Origin: Actinocatenispora sera
GTDB taxonomy: Bacteria > Actinomycetota > Actinomycetes > Mycobacteriales > Micromonosporaceae
Length of the DNA stretch: 64,000 nucleotides
NCBI RefSeq assembly: GCF_018324685.1
Contig: NZ_AP023354.1
Span: 5,580,001 to 5,644,000 of the forward strand
Direction of reading: 5' to 3'
Below, one piece after another: positions 55,371-63,217 of the stretch. The notes under the pieces are model-generated. The model did not search any database, had not been told where the DNA came from, and saw only the letters and a list, made by a program, of their open reading frames with translations. The first letter of the stretch is position 1; each line of letters starts with the position of its first letter. The position numbers and the translations under genes were made by a program.

Positions 55371-56654
55371 ATGCGCGTGCTGATGCTGTCCTGGGAATAT
55401 CCGCCGGTCGTCGTCGGTGGCCTCGGTCGGCACGTGCACGCGCTGTCGGTGGCGCTCGCCGCGGCCGGGCACGAGGTCACCGTGGTGACCCGGCACGGTA
55501 GCGAGCCGGACGGCACCGACGCGCCGCTGGACGAGATCCGCGACGGGGTACGGGTGGTGCGCGCGCCGGCCGACCCGCCGCTGTTCCCGTTCAGCACCGA
55601 GACGCTGCTGGCGTTCACCATGTCGCTCAACCACGCGCTGACCCGGGCCGCCCTGCGGGTGGCCGGCGAGCAGGGCTTCGACGTGGTACACGGGCACGAC
55701 TGGCTCGTCACGCACGCCGCGGTGACGCTCAAGCACCACCTGGGCGTGCCGCTGGTGGCGACCGTGCACGCCACCGAGGCGGGCCGGCACTCCGGCTGGC
55801 TGCCCGGCGAGCTGAACCGCTGCATCCACTCCGTCGAGTGGTGGCTGACGTACGAGGCGCGCCGGGTGCTGGTCTGCTCGGACTACATGCGCTGGGAGGT
55901 CAGCCGGCTGTTCGAGCTGCCGGGCGGCAAGGTACGGGTGATCCCGAACGGCGTGGACCCGGCCGCGTTCGCCGCCACCCCGGGCCAGGTGCGCGCCGCC
56001 CGGCAGCGGTTCGGCGGCGACGGTCCGCTGGTCGTGTACGCCGGCCGGCTGGTGCACGAGAAGGGTGTGCAGGACCTGATCGCGGCCACGCCGACGCTGC
56101 GCCGGCGGTTTCCCGGGCTGCGGGTGGTCGTCGCCGGCGAGGGCAAGTACGCCGAGGAGCTGGTCGCGGAGGTCCGGCGCCGGCGGCTGTCGCGCACCGT
56201 CGAGTTCGTCGGCTTCCTCGACGCCGAGCTGCCGGCGCTGTTCGCCGCCGCCGACTGCGCGGTGGTGCCGAGCCGGTACGAGCCGTTCGGGATGGTGGCG
56301 GTGGAGGCGGCGAGCGCCGGCGCACCGCTCGCGGTGTCGGCGACCGGCGGGCTCGGCGAGTTCGTCGCCGCCGGCCTCGCCGCGGTCAGCTTCGCGCCGA
56401 AGGATCCCCGCTCGCTCGCGGAGGCGGTCAGCTCGGTCCTGGCCGACGAGGTACTGGCGCGCCGGCTGGCCCGGCAGGGCCGCAGCCTGGTGGCGGAGCG
56501 GTACGCCTGGCCGGTGATCGCCGAGCGCACCCTGGAGGCGTACGGCCAGGCGCAGCGGGACGAGCGGGCACTGCGCGCGGCCGGTACCGCCGACGGCCCG
56601 ATCCCGCCGATCGTGGTCCCGGACGGCAACCTGCTCCGCGACGGCTCCGCCTGA
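55371..56654 (+). CDS. GT4 glycosyltransferase, Rv3032-like (glycogen synthase-type)
   Basis: 427 aa from ATG 55371; CAGAAT lies eight bases upstream and no ribosome site is visible. MRVLMLSWEYPPVVVGGLGRHVHAL is the start expected of Rv3032. GHDWLVTHAAVTLKHHLGVPLVATVHATEAGRHSGW (in part), VIPNGVDP, VYAGRLVHEKGVQDLI, and the ExxxxxxxE retaining motif in SRYEPFGMVAVEAASAGAPL are all present. Rv3032 is an alpha-1,4-glucosyltransferase for methylglucose lipopolysaccharide and glycogen; the same donor/acceptor here is inference. Confidence 0.93.
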   Translation: MRVLMLSWEYPPVVVGGLGRHVHALSVALAAAGHEVTVVTRHGSEPDGTDAPLDEIRDGVRVVRAPADPPLFPFSTETLLAFTMSLNHALTRAALRVAGEQGFDVVHGHDWLVTHAAVTLKHHLGVPLVATVHATEAGRHSGWLPGELNRCIHSVEWWLTYEARRVLVCSDYMRWEVSRLFELPGGKVRVIPNGVDPAAFAATPGQVRAARQRFGGDGPLVVYAGRLVHEKGVQDLIAATPTLRRRFPGLRVVVAGEGKYAEELVAEVRRRRLSRTVEFVGFLDAELPALFAAADCAVVPSRYEPFGMVAVEAASAGAPLAVSATGGLGEFVAAGLAAVSFAPKDPRSLAEAVSSVLADEVLARRLARQGRSLVAERYAWPVIAERTLEAYGQAQRDERALRAAGTADGPIPPIVVPDGNLLRDGSA

Positions 56655-56764
56655 CGCCGGGCGATCGTGCCGGACCGATCGACGCTCGAGCCCCGGGCGG
56701 GTTCCCTCCGTCGTGCCCGCCGTCCGACCGACCGCGCCGAGCGCGCCGGCCAAGCGGACGATGC

Positions 56765-56824
56765 TTGACAGGCGGGGTGAAACGTACTTAAGTGCACCTC
56801 ATCAGTTAGGAAACTTTACTGATG
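56765..56824 (+). promoter_or_regulatory. Chitinase promoter and dyad
   Basis: TTGACA (56765-56770), 17-base spacer and TTAAGT (56788-56793). Just downstream is CATCAGT-N11-ACTGATG (56800-56824), perfect 7-bp arms around an AT-rich core GTTAGGAAACTTTAC. It is the only AT-rich stretch nearby. The dyad after the -10 is suited to repression of the chitinase gene. Confidence 0.6.
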
Positions 56825-56894
56825 GGCCGGGCGCGCGACCGGCCTGCGTCCCTCCGCACCTCCCCTGCGTCACACCCCGCGTCAAGGAGTCCCC

Positions 56895-58385
56895 ATGCTT
56901 CGATCACGCCTGACCGCCGCACTCGCGGCGGCCGGTACCGTGCTCGGCGGCGCCGTCGCCATCGGGTTCGCGGTCAGCGGACCGGCGACCGCGGCGAGCA
57001 CCCTGCCGTCGCACGTGTCCGCCCCGTACTTCGAGACCTACAACGGCGACAGCCTGGCCCAACTGGCCCAGCAGTCCGGCAACACGTACCTGACGCTCGC
57101 GTTCCTGCAGACCGCGTCGAAGGGCTCGTGCACGCCGTACTGGGACGGCGACACGTCGATGCCGGTCGACGCGAGCCAGTACGGCAGCGACATCGACACG
57201 ATCCGCGCCGGCGGCGGCGACGTGATCCCGTCGTTCGGCGGGTACACGGCGGACAACACCGGTACCGAGCTCGCCGACTCGTGCACCGACGTCGGCCAGA
57301 TCGCCGCCGCGTACGAGAAGGTGATCACCACCTACGACGTGACCCGGCTCGACCTCGACATCGAGGACAACTCGCTGACCAACTCGGCCGGCATCGACCG
57401 CCGCAACGCCGCGATCAAGCAGGTGCAGGACTGGGCCGCGAGCAACGGCCGCACCGTCCAGTTCGCCTACACGCTGCCGACGACCACCGGCGGACTCGCC
57501 AGCTCCGGGCTGAACGTGCTGCGCAGCGCGGTGTCGCACGGCGCGCGGATCGACGTCGTCAACATCATGACGTTCGACTACTACGACGGCGCGAACCACG
57601 AGATGGCCACCGACACCAAGACCGCCACCACCGGGCTGCAGAGCCAGCTCGCCGGGCTCTACCCGGACAAGTCGGCCGCCGAGCTGTGGCACATGATCGG
57701 CGTCATCGAGATGCCGGGCATCGACGACTACGGCGCGGCGGAGACGTTCACCACCGCGGACGCACCGGTCGTCGAGCAGTGGGCGCAGGACAAGGGCCTC
57801 GCCGGCCTGTCGTTCTGGGCCCTGCAGCGCGACAACGGCGGCTGCCCCGGCACCGGCGGTTCGGACAGCTGCTCCGGCATCCAGCAGGACACCTGGTACT
57901 TCAGCCACACGTTCGCCGCGTTCAACGGCGGCGGCACCAGCCCGACCACCCCGCCGACGACGCCGCCCACCACCCCACCGACGACCCCGCCGGCCGGCAG
58001 CGGCCTGGTCGACGGTGACTTCGAGGCCGGCTCGCTCGCCCCGTGGACCTGCACCGAAGGGTCCGGGAGCATCGTGTCCTCGCCGACCCACGGCGGTGCC
58101 GGCGCGCTGAAGCTGTCGCCGACCTCGTCCGACAACGCCACCTGCAGCCAGTCGGTGACGCTTCGCGCGAACGCCAGCTACACCGTCACCGCGTACGTGC
58201 AGGGCGACTACGCGTTCCTCGGCACCACCGGCGCCGCCACCGACGCGAACGCCTGGACGAACGCCGGCGAGTACACCAAGCCGTCCGCCACCTTCACCAC
58301 CGGAGGCAGCGGCACCGTGCAGGTCTTCGTGCACGGCTGGTACGGGCAGGGCGCCGTCTACGTCGACGACGTCAGCGTGAGCTGA
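56895..58385 (+). CDS. Secreted GH18 chitinase with C-terminal carbohydrate-binding module
   Basis: 496 aa, ribosome site AAGGAG. Sec signal peptide about residues 1-33 (cleavage after GPATAA likely). The GH18 barrel carries the catalytic DxDxE as RLDLDIED (Glu157), with IPSFGGYT (SxGG) and VNIMTFDYYDG upstream and downstream. A Thr/Pro linker (TTPPTTPP repeats, ~350-370) leads to a beta-sandwich of CBM4/9-like type (GLVDGDFEAGSLAPWTCTEGSG to VYVDDVSVS). Probably endo-acting on colloidal chitin. The 3' end is tandemly triplicated. Confidence 0.93.
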   Translation: MLRSRLTAALAAAGTVLGGAVAIGFAVSGPATAASTLPSHVSAPYFETYNGDSLAQLAQQSGNTYLTLAFLQTASKGSCTPYWDGDTSMPVDASQYGSDIDTIRAGGGDVIPSFGGYTADNTGTELADSCTDVGQIAAAYEKVITTYDVTRLDLDIEDNSLTNSAGIDRRNAAIKQVQDWAASNGRTVQFAYTLPTTTGGLASSGLNVLRSAVSHGARIDVVNIMTFDYYDGANHEMATDTKTATTGLQSQLAGLYPDKSAAELWHMIGVIEMPGIDDYGAAETFTTADAPVVEQWAQDKGLAGLSFWALQRDNGGCPGTGGSDSCSGIQQDTWYFSHTFAAFNGGGTSPTTPPTTPPTTPPTTPPAGSGLVDGDFEAGSLAPWTCTEGSGSIVSSPTHGGAGALKLSPTSSDNATCSQSVTLRANASYTVTAYVQGDYAFLGTTGAATDANAWTNAGEYTKPSATFTTGGSGTVQVFVHGWYGQGAVYVDDVSVS

Positions 58386-58442
58386 CCATGCCGACAACCT
58401 CAGCGTGAGCTGGTCTACCCACAACGTCAGCGTGAGCTGACC
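58371..58442. repeat. 27-28-bp tandem repeat: triplicated chitinase 3' end
   Basis: The core TCAGCGTGAGCTG occurs at 58372-58384 (end of the gene, stop TGA included), 58400-58412 and 58427-58439, each followed by a related spacer ending ACAAC. Confidence 0.9.
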
Positions 58443-58456
58443 GTATGCGGAATCGG

Positions 58457-58494
58457 GGTCAGGGCTCGGCGCGGTCGCGCGCCGAGCCCTGACC
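58457..58494. terminator. Bidirectional terminator hairpin
   Basis: Perfect 17-bp inverted repeat GGTCAGGGCTCGGCGCG and complement with a 4-base loop, between the convergent chitinase and ThDP-enzyme genes. Confidence 0.75.
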
Positions 58495-58506
58495 GTCGGG
58501 ATCCGG

Positions 58507-60078
58507 CTACACCGGGTCGGTGCGGGGCTCGATCAACACGTTGAGCAGGTACGGCACCCGGGACTCGAACGCGCGATGCAGCGCCGGGGCGAGTTGCCGG
58601 GCGGTGGCGACCGTCTCGCCGGCACCGCCGAGCGCGGCCACCACCTTCTCCAGGCGCAGCCCCGGAGTCCGGTCGTCGGCGCCGCGCAGCCCGGCGGTGC
58701 CGAAACTGCCGTTGTTGCCGACCACCAGCACGACCGGCAGGTGGTGTCGCACCAGCGACTCGACCTCCAGTACCGAGCCGGCGGCGGCGCCGTCACCGAG
58801 CAGCCCGCACACCGGACGGTCCGGGCAGGCCAGCGCGGCACCGAGCGCGTAGCCGAGGCCGGCGCCGCCGTTGCCGTACCGGCCGCCGTCCAGCCAGCTG
58901 CCCGGCCGGCCCGGGTCGAGGTGCCGGGCGGCGGCGGTCACCACGTCGCCGCCGTCGCCCACGATGATCGCGTCGTCGGTCAGCGCCCGGCGCAGCTCCG
59001 CGTACAGCCGGGTGGCGCGGATCGGTTCGCGGTCGTCGGCGAGGTGGCCGGCCTCCTGGGCCCGGGCGGTGTCCTCGGCAACGCGCAGCAGCTCGATCCA
59101 GTCCGCGTGGTCGGCCCGCACGCCCCGGTGATCGGCCATCCCGGACAGCACCAACCGCAGGTCACCCGCCACCCAGAGCATGCCGTCGTCTCCGGCCGGC
59201 ACCCCGGCCGCCGGTGGCGCGTCCACCACGTGGATCAACCGGGCGTCGGTCCCGCCGCCAAGCCGCAGGTCCGGCGCGGTACCGAGGACCGCGACCAGAT
59301 CCGCCCGCGCCAGCGCGGCCCGCTTGCAGCACCGGAACGCGAGCGGATGGTCGCCGGGCAGCGCGCCGCGCGCGAGCCCGGTGGTGAAAACCGGGACCCG
59401 CCAGGTCTCGGCGCACTCGCGCAGCGCGGCGACCGCGTCGGAGCTGTACACGTCGGAGCCGGCGATGATCACCGGCCGTTCGGCCGCGGCCAGCAGCGCA
59501 CCAGCCCGGGCCACCGCCGCCGGATCCGGCTCGACCGGCGGCGGCAGCGTCGGCGCCGGCAGCTGCGTCTCGCCGGTGCAGAACACCACGTCCATCGGCA
59601 GGTCCAGGAACGCCGGGCCGCGGTGCGGGGTGAGCGCCGCGACGACCGCCGCGTGCACGTCGGCGCCGATGTTGCCCACCTCGGTGCAGGTGGCGGCCGA
59701 GTTCGTCACCGAGTCGACGATGGCGACGTGGTCCAGCGCCGGCAGGCTGCCCGTACCCCAGCGCCACGCCGGCGCCCGGCCGGCCAGCACCACCACCGGG
59801 GCGGCGTTGAAGTGCGCGGCGGTGATCGCCGAGACGGCGTTGGTGACGCCCGGGCCGGCGCCGAGCACCGCCAGCCCCGGGCGGCGCAGCAGCGTCGCGA
59901 CCGCCTCCGCGGCGAACACCGCCGTCTGCTCGTGCCGTACCTCGACGACGCGCATCCGGGCGGCCCGCGCGGCATCGTGGATCGCGGGCACGTGCTCGCC
60001 GGCCGGCGTGAACACCTCGCCGATGCCGTACCCGGCGAGCGCCGCCACGGCCAGCTCCCCGCCGCGCCCGGAGACCAT
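58507..60078 (-). CDS. ThDP-dependent enzyme (acetolactate synthase/oxalyl-CoA decarboxylase-like)
   Basis: 523 aa from ATG 60078, which has GGAGGGG nine bases upstream; GTG 60087 is an alternative. Three ThDP-enzyme domains. Catalytic Glu in VEVRHEQTAVFAAEAVATLL (about Glu50). ThDP/Mg motif GLLGDGAAAGSVLEVESLV to VLVVGNNGSFGTAG. Not a housekeeping IlvB: divergent from the 3824-5653 protein and lacking IlvN nearby. Substrate unknown; benzoylformate decarboxylase-, oxalyl-CoA decarboxylase- and ALS-like members all share this layout. Convergent with chitinase. Confidence 0.88.
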   Translation of the reverse strand: MVSGRGGELAVAALAGYGIGEVFTPAGEHVPAIHDAARAARMRVVEVRHEQTAVFAAEAVATLLRRPGLAVLGAGPGVTNAVSAITAAHFNAAPVVVLAGRAPAWRWGTGSLPALDHVAIVDSVTNSAATCTEVGNIGADVHAAVVAALTPHRGPAFLDLPMDVVFCTGETQLPAPTLPPPVEPDPAAVARAGALLAAAERPVIIAGSDVYSSDAVAALRECAETWRVPVFTTGLARGALPGDHPLAFRCCKRAALARADLVAVLGTAPDLRLGGGTDARLIHVVDAPPAAGVPAGDDGMLWVAGDLRLVLSGMADHRGVRADHADWIELLRVAEDTARAQEAGHLADDREPIRATRLYAELRRALTDDAIIVGDGGDVVTAAARHLDPGRPGSWLDGGRYGNGGAGLGYALGAALACPDRPVCGLLGDGAAAGSVLEVESLVRHHLPVVLVVGNNGSFGTAGLRGADDRTPGLRLEKVVAALGGAGETVATARQLAPALHRAFESRVPYLLNVLIEPRTDPV

Positions 60079-60147
60079 CCGCGCCACCCCCTCCGCCCGC
60101 CGATCAACCCCCGCCGGCGCGGGGGCGTCGAGACGGGCCTGGGTCGA

Positions 60148-60849
60148 TCATGGCCCGGCCGGTGTCGGTCCGGGCGCGAACCGGGCAGGACGGCCGGGCC
60201 GGGCGGGCGCCTCGACCCGCAGCTGCGGCAGCGGCAGCCGGCTGCGCAGCGGTCGGGCCGGCACCCCGCCGGCGATCGTGTACTCGTCGATGTCGCGGGT
60301 GGCCACCGCGTTCGCCGCGAGGACGCTGCCGCGGCCGATCCGCACCCCGCGGGTGACGGTCGCCTTGGTACCGAGCCAACAGTCCGGCCCGATGCGCACC
60401 GGAGACTTGACGATGCCCTGGTCCTTGATCGGCCGGGACAGGTCGGTCGTGACGTGGTCGAAATCGGCCACGTAGACCCAGTCCGCGATCAGTGTCGCGG
60501 CACCGACCTCGATGTCCAGGTAGCCGTTGATCCGCACGTCGGCGCCGAGCACCGCCTTGTCGCCGATGCGCACCGTGCCCTCGTGTGCCCGGATCGCCGT
60601 GCCGTCACCCAGGTGCGACCAGCGGCCCAGCACGATACGGCCCCGGCCACGCGGTGCGGTCAGCTCCACCCGCCGGCCCAGGAACACGAAACCCTCGGTC
60701 ACCACGTCCGCCCGGCGCAGCCGCAGCAGCGCGAACCGCCAGTAGCGCAGCAGGTAGTACGGGGTGAACGCCCGGTGCCGCCAGATCCAGGCGAGCGACG
60801 CACGGGTCGCGAACCTCGCCTGCCGCCCATCGCGTCGCCGCCGCACCAT
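60148..60849 (-). CDS. Left-handed beta-helix acyl/acetyltransferase, Rv3034c-like
   Basis: 233 aa from ATG 60849, leaderless (TACGTT six bases upstream). MVRRRRDGRQARFATRASLAWIWRHRAFTPYYLLRYWRF (in part) is the N-terminal helical part I recall from Rv3034c. Hexapeptide repeats follow: RIVLGRWSHLGDGTAIRAHEG, RIGDKAVLGADVRINGYLDIEVG, IGPDCWLGTKATVTRGVRIGRGSVLAANAVAT, with catalytic His in DFDHVTTDL. In mycobacteria such an enzyme acetylates or acylates methylglucose lipopolysaccharide; here by analogy. Confidence 0.88.
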   Translation of the reverse strand: MVRRRRDGRQARFATRASLAWIWRHRAFTPYYLLRYWRFALLRLRRADVVTEGFVFLGRRVELTAPRGRGRIVLGRWSHLGDGTAIRAHEGTVRIGDKAVLGADVRINGYLDIEVGAATLIADWVYVADFDHVTTDLSRPIKDQGIVKSPVRIGPDCWLGTKATVTRGVRIGRGSVLAANAVATRDIDEYTIAGGVPARPLRSRLPLPQLRVEAPARPGRPARFAPGPTPAGP

Positions 60850-60855
60850 GCCCCG

Positions 60856-60861
60856 AACGTA
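60856..60861 (-). promoter_or_regulatory. Leaderless promoter -10 (TACGTT)
   Basis: TACGTT on the minus strand, six bases before the ATG at 60849. Confidence 0.55.
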
Positions 60862-60910
60862 CCCGACGGGCCGGTCCGGCCGGGCCACCGTTCGCCGGGC
60901 GCCGCGACGC

Positions 60911-62254
60911 TCAGCGCAGCGAGCCGGCCAGGGCACGCGCGGTGCGGGTGACCCCGCGGCTCGGATCCTCGATGTCCCCGGACGCGTCCAGTCGCAGCAC
61001 CAGGTTGCTGCGCCGGACCAACACGGTGGTACCGGTGTCCGAGGTGACCCGGACCGCCTCGTCGCCGAGCCCGGGCAGCGTGGTGCGGTGGCGGGTGCCG
61101 GACAGATCCGAGCGGAAGCCGGCGTGCGCCATGCGCGGCGCGGACAGCGGCCCCTTCGTGCCGTACCGGGTCAGGGTGAGGGTGACCCGCGCGTTGCGGC
61201 CGGACGCGGCGCCGCCCAGGTAGGTGCAGGTCGACTCGTCGCCGGTGTCCGACGGGTAGTCGCGGACCAGGCCGGCACCGAACGCCGCCCGTACCCGCTG
61301 CGCGGTGAGCCGGGCGCACGCGTCGGGGGCATGCCCGTACGCGCCGGGGTCGGCGAACGCGCCGGTGAAGAACAGGATGCCGGCGCCGCACGGCACCAGG
61401 ATGACCAGCGCCACGACGGTCAGCGCGCCGAACAGGCCCGGGTACCGCAGCCAGTGCCGCCGCGGCTCGTCGGCCCCGCCGTCCAGCGCCGCGGCCAGCT
61501 CGTCCAGCTCCCCGGTGTCGCTCAGCTGGTTGGCGCCGGGCAGTACCGACTGCGCCCCGTTCTCCTCGCCCGCCGGCGCGTCGTCGGCGCCGCCCTCAGC
61601 CGGGCCGGCCCCGCCACCCGCGGCCTCGTCCCGCAGCGCGCCGCTCTCACCGTCCTCCGGCGAGCCCGCCTCACCATCCTCGACGGCGGCGGCAGCCGCG
61701 CTCGGCACCACCACACCGCCGTCGACCGCGGCCGCATCCGCGCTGTGCGCCACCTCGACCGCGGCCTCATCCGCGCTCGGGGCCACCTCAACGGCGTCGA
61801 CCGCGGTGCCGTCGGCATCCGGCGCCTCGTCGGCATCCGGCGCCTCGTCGGCGTCCAGCGCCTCGTCGGCGTCCAGCGCCTCGTCGGCGTCCAGCGCCCG
61901 CTCGTCGGCATCCCGCGCCTCGTCGGCATCCGGGATTTGCCCGTCGGCATCCGGCGCCTCACCGGCGTCCAGCGCCCGCTCGTCGGCCTCGGGCGCCTGG
62001 TCGGTGGTCGGGGCCCGGTCGTCGCCGTCGGCCGGTGCCCGGTCCTCGCCTGCGTGGGCGTCGGGGTCGGTGGCGGCTTCGGCAGACGGTGAGCCGGCCG
62101 ACACACCGTCCACAGTGGACTCCGTGGCCTCCGGTTCGCCCGCGGCGGTGTCGTTCCCGGCCGGTTCCGGCCCGGTCGGGTCGGACAGCGCCGCGTCCGG
62201 CGCCGGGGTGGCGGCGCCGGACGACTGGTCGGCGGTACCGGCGATGTCCGGCAC
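60911..62254 (-). CDS. Single-pass membrane protein with acidic repeat region
   Basis: 447 aa, GTG at 62254 whose G is the last base of the upstream methyltransferase TAG (TAGTG), so translationally coupled. Residues 1-270 are extremely acidic with tandem ADEALDADEAPDAD-type repeats. One membrane helix at about residues 283-310 (LFGALTVVALVILVPCGAGILFF). The ~130-residue extracytoplasmic C-terminus (ACARLTAQRVRAAFGAGLV, STCTYLGGAASGRNARVTLTLTRYG) has two Cys and resembles DUF3558-like lipoprotein domains only loosely. Function unknown. Confidence 0.72.
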   Translation of the reverse strand: MPDIAGTADQSSGAATPAPDAALSDPTGPEPAGNDTAAGEPEATESTVDGVSAGSPSAEAATDPDAHAGEDRAPADGDDRAPTTDQAPEADERALDAGEAPDADGQIPDADEARDADERALDADEALDADEALDADEAPDADEAPDADGTAVDAVEVAPSADEAAVEVAHSADAAAVDGGVVVPSAAAAAVEDGEAGSPEDGESGALRDEAAGGGAGPAEGGADDAPAGEENGAQSVLPGANQLSDTGELDELAAALDGGADEPRRHWLRYPGLFGALTVVALVILVPCGAGILFFTGAFADPGAYGHAPDACARLTAQRVRAAFGAGLVRDYPSDTGDESTCTYLGGAASGRNARVTLTLTRYGTKGPLSAPRMAHAGFRSDLSGTRHRTTLPGLGDEAVRVTSDTGTTVLVRRSNLVLRLDASGDIEDPSRGVTRTARALAGSLR

Positions 62255-63213
62255 TACGGCTTCACACCCGTGATCTCGACGTTGTAGAACAGCTCCTTCG
62301 GCACGATGTGCGACAGCACGTTCGTGTCCACACTGGACAGCGCCCGCCAGGAGCGGTAGGCGAAGTTGGCCCAGCCCCAGCCGAGCTTCTCCTTCGGCAC
62401 CGCCGCCTCGAAGGTACGCACCGGCCAGCCGAGCAGCGCCGCGGTCAGCTCGTCGGTGGCCACCTCGACGTCCATCGCGCCGGCCCGGATCGCGGTACGG
62501 CGCAGCTGCTGCGGATCGAACGTGTGGATGTCGACGACCGCCTCCAGCGCCGCCGCGGCGGAGGACTCGTCGAGTTCGGCCTGCGGCCGCCGCCAGTCGG
62601 TCAGTCCGGGCAGCTTCGTGAGGTTCGTGGTCGCCCACCAGGTCAGCTGGCCCAGCTTGCGGGCGTAGAAGTCGCCGACCTTGCTCGGCTCGCCACAGAA
62701 CACGAACCGGCCGCCCGGTCGCAGCACCCGCAGCACCTCGCGCAGCGCCTGCTCGACGTCCGGGATGTGGTGCAGCATGGCGTGCCCAACGACCAGGTCG
62801 AAGCTCGCGTCGTCGTACCCGATGGTCTCGGCGTCGCTGACCCGGCCGTCCACGTCCAGCCCGAGCTGCTTGGCGTTGCGCAGCGCCACCTCGACCATGC
62901 CCGGCGAGATGTCGGTGACGTGGCCCTTCTCGATCACCCCGGCCTGCATCAGGTTGAGCAGGAAGAACCCGGTGCCGCAGCCCAGCTCCAGCGCGTTGCG
63001 GTACGGCCAGCCGCCGGTGCCGGCCACGTGCGCGAACCGGTCCCGGGCGTAGCTGACGCAACGCTCGTCGTACGAGATGGACCACTTCTCGTCGTAGGTG
63101 TTGGCCTCCCAGTCGTGGTAGAGGATGTTCGCCTGCTTCGGATCGTCGCGGGCGGCCTCGACCTCGGCGGCGCTGGGATGCGACTGCGTGCTCGCGTGAC
63201 CGGGCTCGTTCAT
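62254..63213 (-). CDS. SAM-dependent methyltransferase (Rv3037c/Rv3038c-like)
   Basis: 319 aa, ATG with GGGGAAGTG upstream. HDWEANTYDEKWSISYDERCVSYARDRF then SAM motif I NALELGCGTGFFLLNLMQAGV, post-I VTDISPGMVEVALRNA, motif II-like FDLVVGHAMLHHIPDVEQALREVLRVLRPGGRFVFCGEPS (in part). The C-terminal half (WTTNLTKLPGLTDWRRPQAELDESS-like; GWPVRTFEAAVPKEKLGWGWA) matches the mycobacterial MGLP-cluster methyltransferase from memory. Likely an O-methyltransferase on sugar or lipid. Five bases after the enoyl-CoA hydratase stop. Confidence 0.9.
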   Translation of the reverse strand: MNEPGHASTQSHPSAAEVEAARDDPKQANILYHDWEANTYDEKWSISYDERCVSYARDRFAHVAGTGGWPYRNALELGCGTGFFLLNLMQAGVIEKGHVTDISPGMVEVALRNAKQLGLDVDGRVSDAETIGYDDASFDLVVGHAMLHHIPDVEQALREVLRVLRPGGRFVFCGEPSKVGDFYARKLGQLTWWATTNLTKLPGLTDWRRPQAELDESSAAAALEAVVDIHTFDPQQLRRTAIRAGAMDVEVATDELTAALLGWPVRTFEAAVPKEKLGWGWANFAYRSWRALSSVDTNVLSHIVPKELFYNVEITGVKP

Positions 63214-63217
63214 CGGG

